Shown here: positions 53,125 to 62,896 of the stretch, piece after piece
How the letters are laid out: every line of letters begins with the position of its first letter
Position numbering within the stretch: the stretch's first letter is position 1
Source of the DNA: Flavobacterium sp. W4I14
GTDB taxonomy: Bacteria > Bacteroidota > Bacteroidia > Sphingobacteriales > Sphingobacteriaceae
Assembly: GCA_030817875.1 (NCBI GenBank)
Contig: JAUSZU010000001.1
Span: 4,588,001-4,652,000, forward strand
Direction: 5' to 3'
Length of the DNA stretch: 64,000 bases
Notes under the pieces: generated by a model
Database searches by the model: none
The model's input: only the letters and a program-made list of their open reading frames with translations
What the model was told of the DNA's origin: nothing
Translations under genes and position numbers: made by a program

Positions 53125-54006
53125 CTAACTTCCCTTAGCGCTTCTTGTCATTTGTTCGAGCATATCCCACATTTCGTTCGGAATTGCTTCCAAACCATTC
53201 ATCTGGCCTGCTCCCTGCAACCATTCGCCACCATCAATGGTAATTACTTCGCCATTAATGTATCCGGAGAAATCGCTCACCAGAAATGCAGCTAAATTGG
53301 CGAGTTCCTGGTGATCACCAACTCTTTTCAAAGGTACACGGTTTTTGAAATCGAATTTTTTAGCTAAATCTCCGGGCAATAAACGCTCCCATGCGCCTTT
53401 AGTTGGGAACGGGCCAGGAGCAATCGCATTGGTACGGATACCGTATTTACCCCATTCTACGGCCAAGGATCTTGTTAGTGCTAAAACACCGCCCTTTGCG
53501 CAAGCCGATGGCACAACATAGGCTGAACCTGTAAAAGCGTAAGTGGTAATTATATTTAAAACTGTTGCCGCTTGTTTTTCCTTAATCCAATGTTTACCAA
53601 AGGTAAGTGTGCAGTTAACCGTTCCTTTTAAAACGATATCGATAATGGATGAAAATGCATTGGCCGATAACCGTTCGGTTGGAGAGATGAAATTACCCGC
53701 AGCATTATTCAATAATATATCAACCGAACCAAATCTTTCTAAAGTTTTGGCCAATACATTTTCTACCTGTGCTACTTCTCTAACATCACAGGCAACTGCC
53801 AATACTTTGCCGCCTGTTTTTTCTTCCATTTCATCGGCAGTTTTTTGTAGTACATCCTGTTTTCTGCTTGTAATTACGAGGTTGGCTCCTAATTTCAAGA
53901 AATATACGCCCATTGCTTTACCCAAGCCCGTTCCGCCACCTGTAATTACAATGGTTTTTCCTTTTAAAGCGTCTTCTCTGAGCATTGGTGCATTATAACT
54001 GAACAT
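53125..54006 (-). CDS. 2,4-dienoyl-CoA reductase-like SDR
   Basis: 293 residues. IVITGGGTGLGKAMGVYFLK binds NADP(H); NNAAGNFISPTERL follows. ITTYAFTGSAYVVPSACAKG and RSLAVEWGKYGIRTNAIAPG match the distinctive mitochondrial/peroxisomal-type 2,4-dienoyl-CoA reductase rather than FabG, including the reordered active site. The enzyme reduces 2,4-dienoyl-CoA during oxidation of polyunsaturated fatty acids. Start ATG 54006; ATG eight codons in is possible. The next gene upstream, an enoyl-CoA isomerase-like protein, fits the same task. Confidence 0.85.
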   Translation of the reverse strand: MFSYNAPMLREDALKGKTIVITGGGTGLGKAMGVYFLKLGANLVITSRKQDVLQKTADEMEEKTGGKVLAVACDVREVAQVENVLAKTLERFGSVDILLNNAAGNFISPTERLSANAFSSIIDIVLKGTVNCTLTFGKHWIKEKQAATVLNIITTYAFTGSAYVVPSACAKGGVLALTRSLAVEWGKYGIRTNAIAPGPFPTKGAWERLLPGDLAKKFDFKNRVPLKRVGDHQELANLAAFLVSDFSGYINGEVITIDGGEWLQGAGQMNGLEAIPNEMWDMLEQMTRSAKGS

Positions 54007-54166
54007 AATATATTGGTTAACTGGTTAATTGTTGAGATTTGTTAAAGCTAAATTGCTGGGAATGGTTAAGCGGTTAACTGTTAAGACTGGTTAACCGTGC
54101 TGTAGTAATCGCTCAGTTGTTTGAACCGAGTAATCGACTCCAAACACCCTGCTCCGAACTCCAAAC

Positions 54167-54928
54167 TTACTTTCGCTGCAGGTTAGCTAAAATTGTTTTT
54201 AAAATATGGCGTGTTGCCGGCGACCACCACTGTGCTAACATTTTTTCTAAAGTAGCCGATTGATCAGCAGTTACTGCAGCAATTAATTCCTCACGGATAT
54301 TTAATTTGCTTTGCGACCAGGTATTACTTTCTAGCTCCATGTATTTCTTAATCTTACGCTCAGCAGCCGTTAACAAACTTTCATTTCTCACCAGTTCATC
54401 AACCAACCCGACATTTAAAGCTTCTTCGGGATTGTAAAGTTTACCCGAAAGCAAACTGCGACTGGCTTCAGCCTTACCTAACCAAAACGCATACAATTGA
54501 AAAATACTATTTGGCACAATAATACCTACTGGTACTTCATTAAGTCCAATAATGTATTGTCCTTCTGCCATTACCCGATAATCGCATGCTAATGCCATTA
54601 CGCATCCACCGGCTGGGCTATGGCCACTAATTGCGGCTACCATAGGTTTTTTAAATGAAACCATATTGGCTGTAAAACCTAAAAACAACTGCCAGAAAGA
54701 TTTAGCCTCTTCTTGGTTATAGTTATAAAGTTCTACCAAATCCAATCCAGCAGAAAAGAAAGGTGCTGTACCAGTTAAAATTACACCGCCAATATTATCA
54801 TCGGCGGTAATATTTTTAAGCATATCGTCAAGCTCGGTAATCAACTCGCGGTTTAAGGCATTTGATTTTCCTCTATCTAACGTAATGGTTGCCAGGCGAT
54901 CTTTAACACTTACTTTTATTGTATTCAT
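54167..54928 (-). CDS. Enoyl-CoA hydratase/isomerase, delta3-delta2-enoyl-CoA isomerase-like
   Basis: 253 residues of the crotonase fold. The oxyanion hole segments are APFFSAGLDLVELYNYNQEE and SGHSPAGGCVMALACDYRV. The phrase AGLDLVELY is typical of delta3,delta2-enoyl-CoA isomerase, where a single glutamate does the work, rather than a two-glutamate hydratase. It would move the double bond of unsaturated acyl-CoA. Separated by 160 bp of repetitive spacer from the dienoyl reductase gene downstream. Confidence 0.83.
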   Translation of the reverse strand: MNTIKVSVKDRLATITLDRGKSNALNRELITELDDMLKNITADDNIGGVILTGTAPFFSAGLDLVELYNYNQEEAKSFWQLFLGFTANMVSFKKPMVAAISGHSPAGGCVMALACDYRVMAEGQYIIGLNEVPVGIIVPNSIFQLYAFWLGKAEASRSLLSGKLYNPEEALNVGLVDELVRNESLLTAAERKIKKYMELESNTWSQSKLNIREELIAAVTADQSATLEKMLAQWWSPATRHILKTILANLQRK

Positions 54929-55029
54929 ATTTTAAATAGTATCAAGATTTAAGAATCTAGTATCAAGACAAAAAATATACCACAGCATAAACTATGCATG
55001 CATACTAATTCAAATTTATCTATTTTTCT

Positions 55030-57721
55030 CTATTTAACATCATAAGTGTAAACTTTTCTTGCCAAATGGCCTATAGCGTCTATTCCTTCTATTACTACAC
55101 GGTAGGTTCCAGGCTCGTCTGCATTATAAAATTCGAATTGTGCTTTTCCGTCTTTACCTGTAACAACCTGTGGATTCCAATAAATTGTTGTTCTCAAATC
55201 GGTCCTGCTACTTGAACTTGCCGCATCGTATTTTGGCGAATAAAACTCTCTTGAAATCGTAAATCCTTTTGGATTAAAGGTTACAATTCCAGGTGCATAG
55301 CGAGCAGTACTTCTTCCCCCATCACCACGTTTAGTAGTGATAATAATTACACCGCCACCTCCACGCGAGCCATAAATTGCTGTATTTCCTATACTTTTTA
55401 AAAGTTCGATAGATTCTACATCGCTTGGAACAACATTATCCAGAAAATCAGCCTCCATCTGCATACCATCAACAATAATTTGTATAGGCGTATCCTGACT
55501 ACGCATAAGGTAAGGTATATTGCCCCTGAATATTACTCCTGGTAACCGCCCTTGCAAACATTGCGAAAGGGTGACACAGGTAGAGAGCTGATCGGCTGTC
55601 ATCACGAAATCGGCTCTCCCTGCACCATTCAGGTTGGATGAGTTTTTCGCTGGGTTTTTCTTTTCGGTAATGGTTACTTCTTCAAGTTTAATAGTTCGCT
55701 CTAGCAAGCCTAAACGGGTCATCTCATTAAAGTAGTTATCGCTTTCTTTAATATACTTCATCAAAGTATTGTTCACATTGATATCAATATCGGCTCCATT
55801 TTTATTCTTGGTTACAATCTGCCCGGGAACGATATCAAGATTAATATCTACAAACTTCCTTTCTGTTTTAGTTCTGGCCTGAACAACAAATTTTGTACTA
55901 TCGCCAAAACTTAAATTGTCGAAAACAAATTTTCCTTCGGCATTGGTTACCGTATCCAAAATGTACACCGTTCCTTTTGTAGCCATTAGCATTACCTTAC
56001 CACCAGGCACAGGTTTATTGCCCTTCATTACCGTTCCGCTAATGGTAATAGACTGCTCGGGTTTATAGGTAATATTCGGACCAACACCATTGATAATATT
56101 TTTCCAAAGAAATCTTCTCCAGCCCTGGGTAAGCATTAAGTTATCGAGTTCCTTTTGTGTTTGAAGATCGTCCTTTAAAAAATAATGGTTGGGTTTCTCT
56201 ACATAGCCGCTCAAATCGGAGGTAAGTAATAACGAGGTGAGGATATTGGACTCATTATTTTCATCAGGTGTTACTTTTGCCGCGTTGGTTACAGCAACCG
56301 AAAAACTACCTAAAACGGGTTTATTATCATTAGTAGCATCGAAAGCAAAGGCCGCTTTCCCTCTTTTCGAACTAGCAACTCCTGATGCATTAACCGATAC
56401 GTCAATCAATTCGGCCTTGTTATTAATAAAAACCAACCGCTCTGCCAAAGGTTGATTGCTGCTCGAAAATAAAGTAAACTGCACAATTCCGGTTGGCAGG
56501 TTCTTTTTTGGAATATTGGCCACTAGTACCTGTTTATCCATTTTAGCTTTCGAGCCATAATATACATTGCCACCATGCTGCGCCACAACTTTTAGTTCAT
56601 CGCCATTCACAAGATCGGCACTGGCCATAATTTTAACCACCACCTTGCCTGTATCTAAAGCATTTACAGAAAGTGCATAACCACTTTTAACGGCCACAGG
56701 TAATTTCAACGTTTTTTCTGATCCATCCTTAAATTTAATCTTTGCTGAATATGACTTACCGGCCTGATTGTTAAACACAAAGTTACCCATGCCTAAATAA
56801 TTGGTGGCAAAACTGGTTACTTCATTTCCCCCTTCGTCTACTATAGCTCCTTCTACATCTTCACCGCGGCCATCGGCATTAACGGCTTTAATGGCAACTT
56901 TTTGCGGCAATTCTTCAACAAGCGTTCCTCCCTCTGGCATGAACTGTACATCGACATTGTTAGATGTGGAAGTGATCGGGATAGATTTGATTACTTTTTG
57001 TTTATTATCCAGCGCGATGGTCGCAATAATCTTCCCTGATTTATTTTGAAAAGATTGATTGTTTGTGAAGCTAATTACCGCATCACCTGTTAAACTGGTT
57101 TTAACTTTACCCTTTGTAACAGTACGATAATCTAACTGAACTTCATAACTTACCTCATTTTCACTGTAGGCTACACCATTTTTATCTTCAAAATGAACTG
57201 TTGCGGTTACTTTATCAGCATTGTTCTCTTTGGTAAAACTGTAAGAAGTTTTTGTAAAAACTTTGTTAGCCCAGCTATTTCCGATCTTAATTGTCTTATC
57301 GTAAAAGAATTCGGCGCCAAAATTCCGCATGTAATTGGTATAGGCCCTGATCCTGTAATTGCCCTCACCAAGTGAATCTGTTAACTTAAAATCGCCCCAG
57401 GTAATTCCTCCCATAATGGGTAACTTAACCAGTTTTTTTAGCGAATCTTTTTCATTTATCAGCTCCACATACAGGATTTTACTAATGCCCGGAAGGGGCC
57501 GAAGTCTTGGTATTTACAATATAGGCTTTGAACCAAATATCATCGCCAATGGCATAATAAGGCTTATCTAAGTGAAGGTGAACTTTTTCTTGCGGATATT
57601 TACTGGTGTAATCTTCGAGTTTTTGTAAGAGCTGACTAAATGGATCATCATCCATTTTAAATGCGGCAAAAACAATAAGTAGAGATAGAAAACTGATTGC
57701 GAGAGTAATTTTGAGTTTCAT
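55030..57721 (-). pseudogene. MG2/carboxypeptidase-regulatory/TonB-plug protein with a single-base frameshift
   Basis: The 5' frame begins MKLKITLAISFLSLL (57721), has a signal and the start of a macroglobulin-like domain (VHLHLDKPYYAIGDDIWFKA), and stops at 57482. The 3' frame continues from YVELINEKD with macroglobulin-like repeats, a carboxypeptidase-regulatory-like domain (TISGTVMKGNKPVPGGKVML) and a TonB plug (GRLPGVIFRGNIPYLM, SIGNTAIYGSRGGGGVI), with no beta-barrel. Dropping one G in CCGGGC at about 57488-57490 joins them as 896 residues. The family functions at the outer membrane, perhaps in polymer uptake or surface assembly. Either a genuine lesion or a sequencing error. Confidence 0.82.
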
Positions 57722-57827
57722 GTGGTTGGGTAACAAATAAATATGTGTCAAGGTACAAAACCTAAGGCATATTTTTATGAAGATACCATGAAATTTAGTT
57801 TCAGTTCTAAATTTTTAGTTCACAGTC

Positions 57828-58063
57828 GGGGCCAAAGCAAATGGCGGGAATACAATAGACAAAGCACAAGACTTTCATTTCCAAAAAACATTCTTTTTAG
57901 ACTATTGATTTGGAAATGAGGGGACCCGAGTGCTTGGCAGCCTCAATCCCGCTTTACTTCGCTGCATTCCGTGTTCGCTTTAATCGGGTTTAGGAACAAT
58001 GTTTAGTGCAAAGAGAACAAAGCCGCCAATCATAAACCCGACAGCAGCGACGGCTCCCGATTT
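57828..58063 (+). repeat. Dispersed intergenic repeat, copy B
   Basis: Same element and orientation as 29570-29814. Conserved blocks include AATGGCGGGA, ATTCTTTTTAG, CTTGGCAGCC, TTCGCTTTAATCGGGTTTA and ACAGCAGCGACGGCTCCCG. Copy B keeps a hairpin at its end (CCCGAT-ttcttct-ATCGGG). It fills most of the 461-bp gap 57722-58182 together with copy B'. Confidence 0.75.
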
Positions 58064-58070
58064 CTTCTAT

Positions 58071-58134
58071 CGGGACCACAGCAAATGGCGGTACTACAAC
58101 AGCCATGAAATACTGACCTTCATTTCCAAAAAAA
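58071..58134 (+). repeat. Truncated repeat copy B'
   Basis: The first 60 or so bases of the same element (CAGCAAATGGCGG...TTCATTTCCAAAAAA) are repeated directly after copy B, so this is a partial tandem copy. Confidence 0.65.
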
Positions 58135-58182
58135 GATGCCAGCTTTCAATTTGCTGTCGGCCATAACCGATTAAACAAATTG

Positions 58183-58719
58183 TTAAAACTTATTCTTCCA
58201 CATCATGCTTTCTACTGGCCTGGTGGTTTTGTTGTTGTACTTGGCATTACCTTTTGAATTGTACATCGTTTCGATTTTACCTTCAACAACAAAATAAATC
58301 AATTGGCCAATAGGCATTCCGGCATAAATTTTTACAGGTTGTGCTACTGATATTTCTAATGTCCAGGTATTACAAAAACCAACATCACCTTTACCTGCTG
58401 TTGCATGGATATCGATACCTAAGCGGCCCGTACTACTTTTACCTTCTAAAAAAGGTACATGCCCGTGTGTTTCGGTATATTCTAAAGTAACACCAAGATA
58501 TAGCGTACCTGGATGAAGGATATAACCATCTTTAGGGATTTCGAAATGTTCGATTTCATTGTGCGCTTTCGCATCGAGCACACGGCTTTTATAAGTAGCC
58601 AGGTATTTCCCTAAGTGCACATCATACGAGTTGGTTCCTAAACATTCGCGTTTAAAAGGCTCAATGATGATTGTTCCCTTCTCAATTTCTTCTAATATCC
58701 TGCTATCAGATAATATCAT
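58183..58719 (-). CDS. dcd: dCTP deaminase
   Basis: 178 residues of the trimeric dUTPase/dCTP deaminase fold. NSYDVHLGKYLATYKSRVLD, PGTLYLGVTLEYTETHGHVP, then FLEGKSSTGRLGIDIHATAG (active-site Ser and Arg region) and QPVKIYAGMPIGQLIYFVVE. It supplies dUTP for thymidylate synthesis. Divergent from the phosphopantetheinyl transferase gene (71 bp). Confidence 0.95.
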   Translation of the reverse strand: MILSDSRILEEIEKGTIIIEPFKRECLGTNSYDVHLGKYLATYKSRVLDAKAHNEIEHFEIPKDGYILHPGTLYLGVTLEYTETHGHVPFLEGKSSTGRLGIDIHATAGKGDVGFCNTWTLEISVAQPVKIYAGMPIGQLIYFVVEGKIETMYNSKGNAKYNNKTTRPVESMMWKNKF

Positions 58720-58760
58720 TTTTATACGTATTTTTGGCCTAAATTATCATTTATTTAAGA

Positions 58761-58768
58761 TAATTTTG
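58761..58768 (+). promoter_or_regulatory. Candidate -7 element of the phosphopantetheinyl transferase operon
   Basis: TAATTTTG fits TAnnTTTG 22 bp before the ATG; a TTG lies 24 bp upstream, at the edge of the accepted spacing. Confidence 0.45.
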
Positions 58769-58790
58769 CATGTAATCTCCAATTTAATCA

Positions 58791-59438
58791 ATGCCAATAA
58801 TTTACAATAAAAATATTGATCAGCATTCTGTTTTAGCAATTTGGAAAATTGAAGAAACGGAGGAAGAATTGTTGGCCGGACTGCAGCTTAAGCAACATGA
58901 ACATGATATTATTTCATCGCTAAATAGCGGCAAGCGGTTACTGCACTGGTTAAGCACGAGATTGCTATTGAGAACAATGCTTAATACAACTGAATATATC
59001 GATTGTCAGTTTGATGAACATGGCAAACCCTATCTGGTTAATTTCGATTACCATATTTCGTTAAGCCATTCTTATGATTATGCTGCCGTAATGATTAGCA
59101 AAGATCATGCTGTAGGTGTCGATATCGAACTGATTAAGCACAAGATAAAAACCATTAAACACAAATTTTTAAGCGATGTAGAGCTTGCCCAGAAACAGAT
59201 TGGCGATAATACGGATGGCTTGTATGTTGCGTGGTGTGCTAAAGAGGCTATTTACAAGTGGCATGGAAAAAAGGGTTTAGAATTTAAACAGCATATCCAT
59301 ATTAAACCTTTTAAGTTAAAAAACGAAGGCTCACTAAATGCATTGGTAGAATTGCCAACAGGTACAAGGGAGCTGACCGTTAATTATTTTAAAACAAAAG
59401 ACAGTTACATGTTAGGCTATGTGGCCAGCAATTCTTAA
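58791..59438 (+). CDS. 4'-phosphopantetheinyl transferase superfamily protein
   Basis: 215 residues of the Sfp/HetI type. KRLLHWLSTRLLLRTM and YHISLSHSYDYAAVMIS precede the metal site HAVGVDIELI (two acidic ligands), and YVAWCAKEAIYKW supplies the third acidic residue and catalytic lysine. It activates carrier proteins by adding the CoA arm. No polyketide or peptide synthetase is present here, so it may serve fatty-acid or other carrier proteins. Five bases before lipB. Confidence 0.9.
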   Translation: MPIIYNKNIDQHSVLAIWKIEETEEELLAGLQLKQHEHDIISSLNSGKRLLHWLSTRLLLRTMLNTTEYIDCQFDEHGKPYLVNFDYHISLSHSYDYAAVMISKDHAVGVDIELIKHKIKTIKHKFLSDVELAQKQIGDNTDGLYVAWCAKEAIYKWHGKKGLEFKQHIHIKPFKLKNEGSLNALVELPTGTRELTVNYFKTKDSYMLGYVASNS

Positions 59439-59443
59439 AATAA

Positions 59444-60178
59444 ATGGAGATGAACGAGACAGCCGAAAAAGCAATTGCAACAGATTTAAAGCCAACTATT
59501 TTTACAGATTGGGGCTTAACAGACTATCAGGAAGCCTGGGATAAACAGGAAGATCTGCTAAATAAAACGGTGGCCATTAAGACAGAAAACCGTGTAAAAA
59601 ACAGCAATAAGCCTACCCCAAACCATCTTGTATTTTGCGAGCACCCACATGTTTACACTTTAGGTAAAAGCGGGCATCCCGAAAATTTATTGTTGGATGA
59701 GCAGGGACTAAAAGATAAACAAGCAACCTACTATAAAATAAACCGTGGTGGCGATATTACTTATCATGGCCCGGGGCAGCTAGTGGGCTACCCTATTCTT
59801 GATCTTGATAATTTCTTTACCGACATCCATTTATATCTGCGCACGCTGGAAGAAGCCGTTATCCTTACCTTAAAAGATTATGGGATAGAAGCCGGCCGTT
59901 ATCCTGGTTTTACAGGGGTATGGTTAGATGCCGATAACGAAAAGGCCCGTAAAATATGCGCCATGGGGGTTCGCTGCAGCCGTTGGGTTACTATGCATGG
60001 TTTTGCGTTTAATGTAAATGTAGATTTAGATTACTTTAAAAATATTGTACCATGCGGTATTGATGATAAAGCCGTAACTTCTTTAGCAAAAGAGCTGGGC
60101 TATCATCTCGATATGGAAGAGGTAAAAGAAAAATTAAAGAATCACATTGCCGAACTCTTTAAAATGCAGCTCGTTTAA
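59444..60178 (+). CDS. lipB: Octanoyl-[acyl-carrier-protein]:protein N-octanoyltransferase
   Basis: 244 residues. NRGGDITYHGPGQLVGYPIL is the LipB signature; RKICAMGVRCSRWVTMHGFA holds the conserved lysine, and NIVPCGIDDKAVTSLAKE the catalytic cysteine. It moves octanoyl from ACP to lipoyl domains. The start could be ATG 59444 or 59450 (two codons later). The stop overlaps the next ATG as TAATG. The link to a phosphopantetheinyl transferase upstream is sensible, as both act on acyl carrier protein. Confidence 0.95.
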   Translation: MEMNETAEKAIATDLKPTIFTDWGLTDYQEAWDKQEDLLNKTVAIKTENRVKNSNKPTPNHLVFCEHPHVYTLGKSGHPENLLLDEQGLKDKQATYYKINRGGDITYHGPGQLVGYPILDLDNFFTDIHLYLRTLEEAVILTLKDYGIEAGRYPGFTGVWLDADNEKARKICAMGVRCSRWVTMHGFAFNVNVDLDYFKNIVPCGIDDKAVTSLAKELGYHLDMEEVKEKLKNHIAELFKMQLV

Positions 60179-61230
60179 TGATCAGGCTTATCTTTATTTT
60201 AGCGCTAGTTACCACACATGTTTCTGCACAAAACCTTGATGGGGTAATTAAATTTATAAAGGATAATCCTCAAAAAGCTTCGATTGTACTTATTGAGAAC
60301 AGCAGGGAAGTACTCAATTTTAACGGCAATCAATTGATGCCGTTGGCCAGTGCAGCCAAAACCATTATTGCCATTGAATTTTCCAACCAGGTTGCTGCCA
60401 AAAAAATTGACGCAAACCAAAACGTAGCAATAAGCGACCTGAGCAAATACTATATTCCTTTTACGGATGGTGGTGCACATTCGGCATGGCTTAAATCTTT
60501 AAAAGAGACAAAGACTGACAGTGTTTCTTTGCTACAGATTGCTCAAGGCATGATTAGATTTAGCTCAAATGCCAATACTGAATATCTTGAGGATTTATTA
60601 GGCTTGTCAAACATTAGCCGGAACATCAGGACACTAAAACTTCAGCAGCATAGCCCCTACTATTACTTCACTGCAGGAGCACTAATGACTTGCCTCAAAC
60701 CTGGTAACCTCGATGAAAGTATGTGGGCAAAACAATTGGAAGCAATGCCAATGGATGAATATGTAAAAAGATGCGAAACCAATCACATCAAATTAAAAAC
60801 AGATTCTGCATTTATCAAAACTTTCAGCACCAAGAACTTGCCATTTACAGTACAAAAAATATGGTCTGATAGATTAATCGCTTCAAATGCTACTGATTAC
60901 GCAAACATTATGCAGAAAATTAACAGTAGAAATTACTTTAAGCCCGAAATTCAAAATATCATAGATCAGATTATGGAATGGCCGATGATATATCCAGGCA
61001 ATCAGGCCGCATTTAAACATTTAGGGCAAAAAGGTGGATCAACCGCATTTATTTTAACAGATGCTTTTTATGCAACTGAAAAAAAAGGAACCACTTTAGC
61101 CTGTGCATTTTTCTTTAACAACCTTACTGAAAAAGAAAAACTGATGATTCAAAGCAATTTTGCAAATTTTGAGGCTGGTATTATCACTGATGCCACTTTT
61201 AGACAAAAACTCGTTACTGCACTAAAATAA
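60178..61230 (+). CDS. Class A beta-lactamase-like serine hydrolase
   Basis: 350 residues with signal peptide (LIFILALVTTHVSAQ). The nucleophile motif is PLASAAKT (S-x-x-K), followed by RFSSNANTEYLE (S-x-N) and GQKGGSTAFI, the KTG-like box. The protein belongs with periplasmic penicillin-recognising hydrolases; antibiotic hydrolysis is not implied, as the omega-loop glutamate cannot be placed. Coupled to lipB by a one-base overlap. Confidence 0.82.
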   Translation: MIRLIFILALVTTHVSAQNLDGVIKFIKDNPQKASIVLIENSREVLNFNGNQLMPLASAAKTIIAIEFSNQVAAKKIDANQNVAISDLSKYYIPFTDGGAHSAWLKSLKETKTDSVSLLQIAQGMIRFSSNANTEYLEDLLGLSNISRNIRTLKLQQHSPYYYFTAGALMTCLKPGNLDESMWAKQLEAMPMDEYVKRCETNHIKLKTDSAFIKTFSTKNLPFTVQKIWSDRLIASNATDYANIMQKINSRNYFKPEIQNIIDQIMEWPMIYPGNQAAFKHLGQKGGSTAFILTDAFYATEKKGTTLACAFFFNNLTEKEKLMIQSNFANFEAGIITDATFRQKLVTALK

Positions 61231-61263
61231 AACTAAACCGAACGCTAATTCGTAGATTAGGCT

Positions 61264-61990
61264 ATGAAGATTTTATTAAGCGCCATTTTATTTTCTTTCT
61301 TAACTTCGGGCTGTACAAAACAACAGCCCTATGCCTATTGAACCACTTATCGATCGAACAAAAGTTTCACCAAATGGAGAAGGTAATTTTACATATCTGG
61401 CACTTGGCGATTCTTATACCATTGGCGAATCGGTTAAACAGGCAGAATCTTTTCCTTATCAGCTTCAAAGTTTATTAAAAGCTCAAGGCAGCAGTATAGC
61501 TAATCCAAAAATCATTGCGGTTACCGGCTGGACCACAGATGAGCTGCAGGGCGCCTTAAAAGAAGAGAATTTAACAGCTACATATAGTTTTGTTACGCTC
61601 TTAATTGGCGTAAACAATCAATATCGGGGTTATCCAATAAATACTTACAAAAAGGAGTTCACAGAATTGTTACAAACGGCAATCGCTTTTGCGGGAGGTA
61701 ACAAGAATAAGGTTTTTGTAGTTTCTATTCCAGATTGGGGCGCTACGCCTTTTGGCCAAAACTCGGGGCGCAACCCACAAACGATTGCGAGTGAAATCGA
61801 CAGCTTTAACGCTGCAAACCAAGAAATCACACTTTCAGCTGGAGTAAATTATACCAACATTACTCCCGCATCTCGAAATGCTGCAACAAACTTATCGTTA
61901 GTGGCGAGTGATGGATTGCACCCAAGTGCTAAAATGTACACCGAATGGGCGACAGCTTTATTACTAAAAGTGGCCAATGTATTGAAATAA
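61264..61990 (+). pseudogene. SGNH/GDSL hydrolase lipoprotein with a frameshift after the signal
   Basis: ATG 61264 opens MKILLSAILFSFLTSGCTKQ, a lipoprotein signal (lipobox TSGC), but stops at 61339-61341. The other frame, open from 61331, encodes the SGNH catalytic domain: YLALGDSYTIGESV (nucleophile Ser), LLIGVNNQYRGYP (Asn block), ASDGLHPSAKMYTEWA (Asp/His). Removing one base near CAGCCCTATG joins both as 241 residues. Without the join, the domain would lack a signal. Predicted esterase or acyl-hydrolase. Could be sequencing error. Confidence 0.82.
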
Positions 61991-62076
61991 TTAAACCTTT
62001 GTTTATGCTGTTTTTAAATTAAAAAATTTATTTTAGTCCAACTATTTAAATTAATCACCTTTAAAAACAGTAAATT

Positions 62077-62565
62077 ATGAATGAGTATGAATCAAGCGGA
62101 ATAGCCGCGGGTATTGGTCTGGTAGGCGGAATTATTTACCTGGCGATAATTGTTTTGTTAATTGTCGGCATGTGGAAAGTATTCGAAAAAGCAGGCAAAC
62201 CAGGCTGGGCCGCAATTATTCCTATCTACAATTTGATCATTTTATTAGAGATCGTTGGCAAGCCAATGATCTGGATTTTATGGCTAATTATACCTTGCGT
62301 AAACATTGTATTTGCCATTTGGCTTTACAATTTAGTAAGTAAAAGCTTTGGTAAATCAGAAGGTTTTACTGTCGGTTTAGTTATCTTTCCATACATTTTC
62401 TGGCCAATTTTAGGTTTTGGCGATGCTAAATATTTAGGTCCGTCGGCAGCAGAAGCACAAAATGGCGGTTTTGGCAATAACCCATTCAACAATCCAAATA
62501 ATCCATTTAACAAACCTTTCGGTAATCAAGACACTCCAAACGATACTCCTCCACCGGTAGTTTAA
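62077..62565 (+). CDS. DUF5684-like small membrane protein
   Basis: 162 residues with four hydrophobic helices (GIGLVGGIIYLAIIVLLIVG, PGWAAIIPIYNLIILLEIVG) and a Asn/Pro-rich cytosolic tail (NNPFNNPNNPFNKPFG). The pattern W-K-V-F-E-K-A-G-K-P-G-W-A-A matches DUF5684, often described with signal peptidase-like membrane proteins. Function unknown. Confidence 0.82.
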   Translation: MNEYESSGIAAGIGLVGGIIYLAIIVLLIVGMWKVFEKAGKPGWAAIIPIYNLIILLEIVGKPMIWILWLIIPCVNIVFAIWLYNLVSKSFGKSEGFTVGLVIFPYIFWPILGFGDAKYLGPSAAEAQNGGFGNNPFNNPNNPFNKPFGNQDTPNDTPPPVV

Positions 62566-62572
62566 TTCAAGG

Positions 62573-62896
62573 ATGTTTATCATATTTATATTTTGCAGCT
62601 TAATCAACTTTGTTGATTGGCTGCAAAATCATTTAATCCCCTGCCCATTTAAAGCTTTAACCGGAATCGATTGTCCAGGTTGTGGCTTCCAAAGATCTTT
62701 TATCGCGCTTGTTCAAGGCGATTTATCAAAAAGCTGGTCGCTTTATCCACCCACTATCCCCTTGTTGTTTTTATTTATTTCAGCTGGCCTATTGTATAAA
62801 TTCCAGATCAAACAACGCCCTTTTATTTTTAGAGTATTGATTATCGTAATCGGTAATTTTGTAATGATCAGCTATGTACACAAAATGTTTTTTTAG
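62573..62896 (+). CDS. DUF2752 family membrane protein
   Basis: 107 residues, two or three helices, with the family motif CPFKALTGIDCPGCGFQRSF (conserved cysteines and Gly-Gln-Arg). It starts 7 bp after the DUF5684-like gene, and its stop directly abuts the RDD gene stop, leaving no spacer between convergent genes. Confidence 0.88.
   Translation: MFIIFIFCSLINFVDWLQNHLIPCPFKALTGIDCPGCGFQRSFIALVQGDLSKSWSLYPPTIPLLFLFISAGLLYKFQIKQRPFIFRVLIIVIGNFVMISYVHKMFF

Noticed and set aside
60178..61230. A beta-lactamase resistance gene
   Set aside because: The serine-hydrolase motifs are present, but the omega-loop glutamate could not be located and the gene sits in a lipB operon; resistance is not supported.
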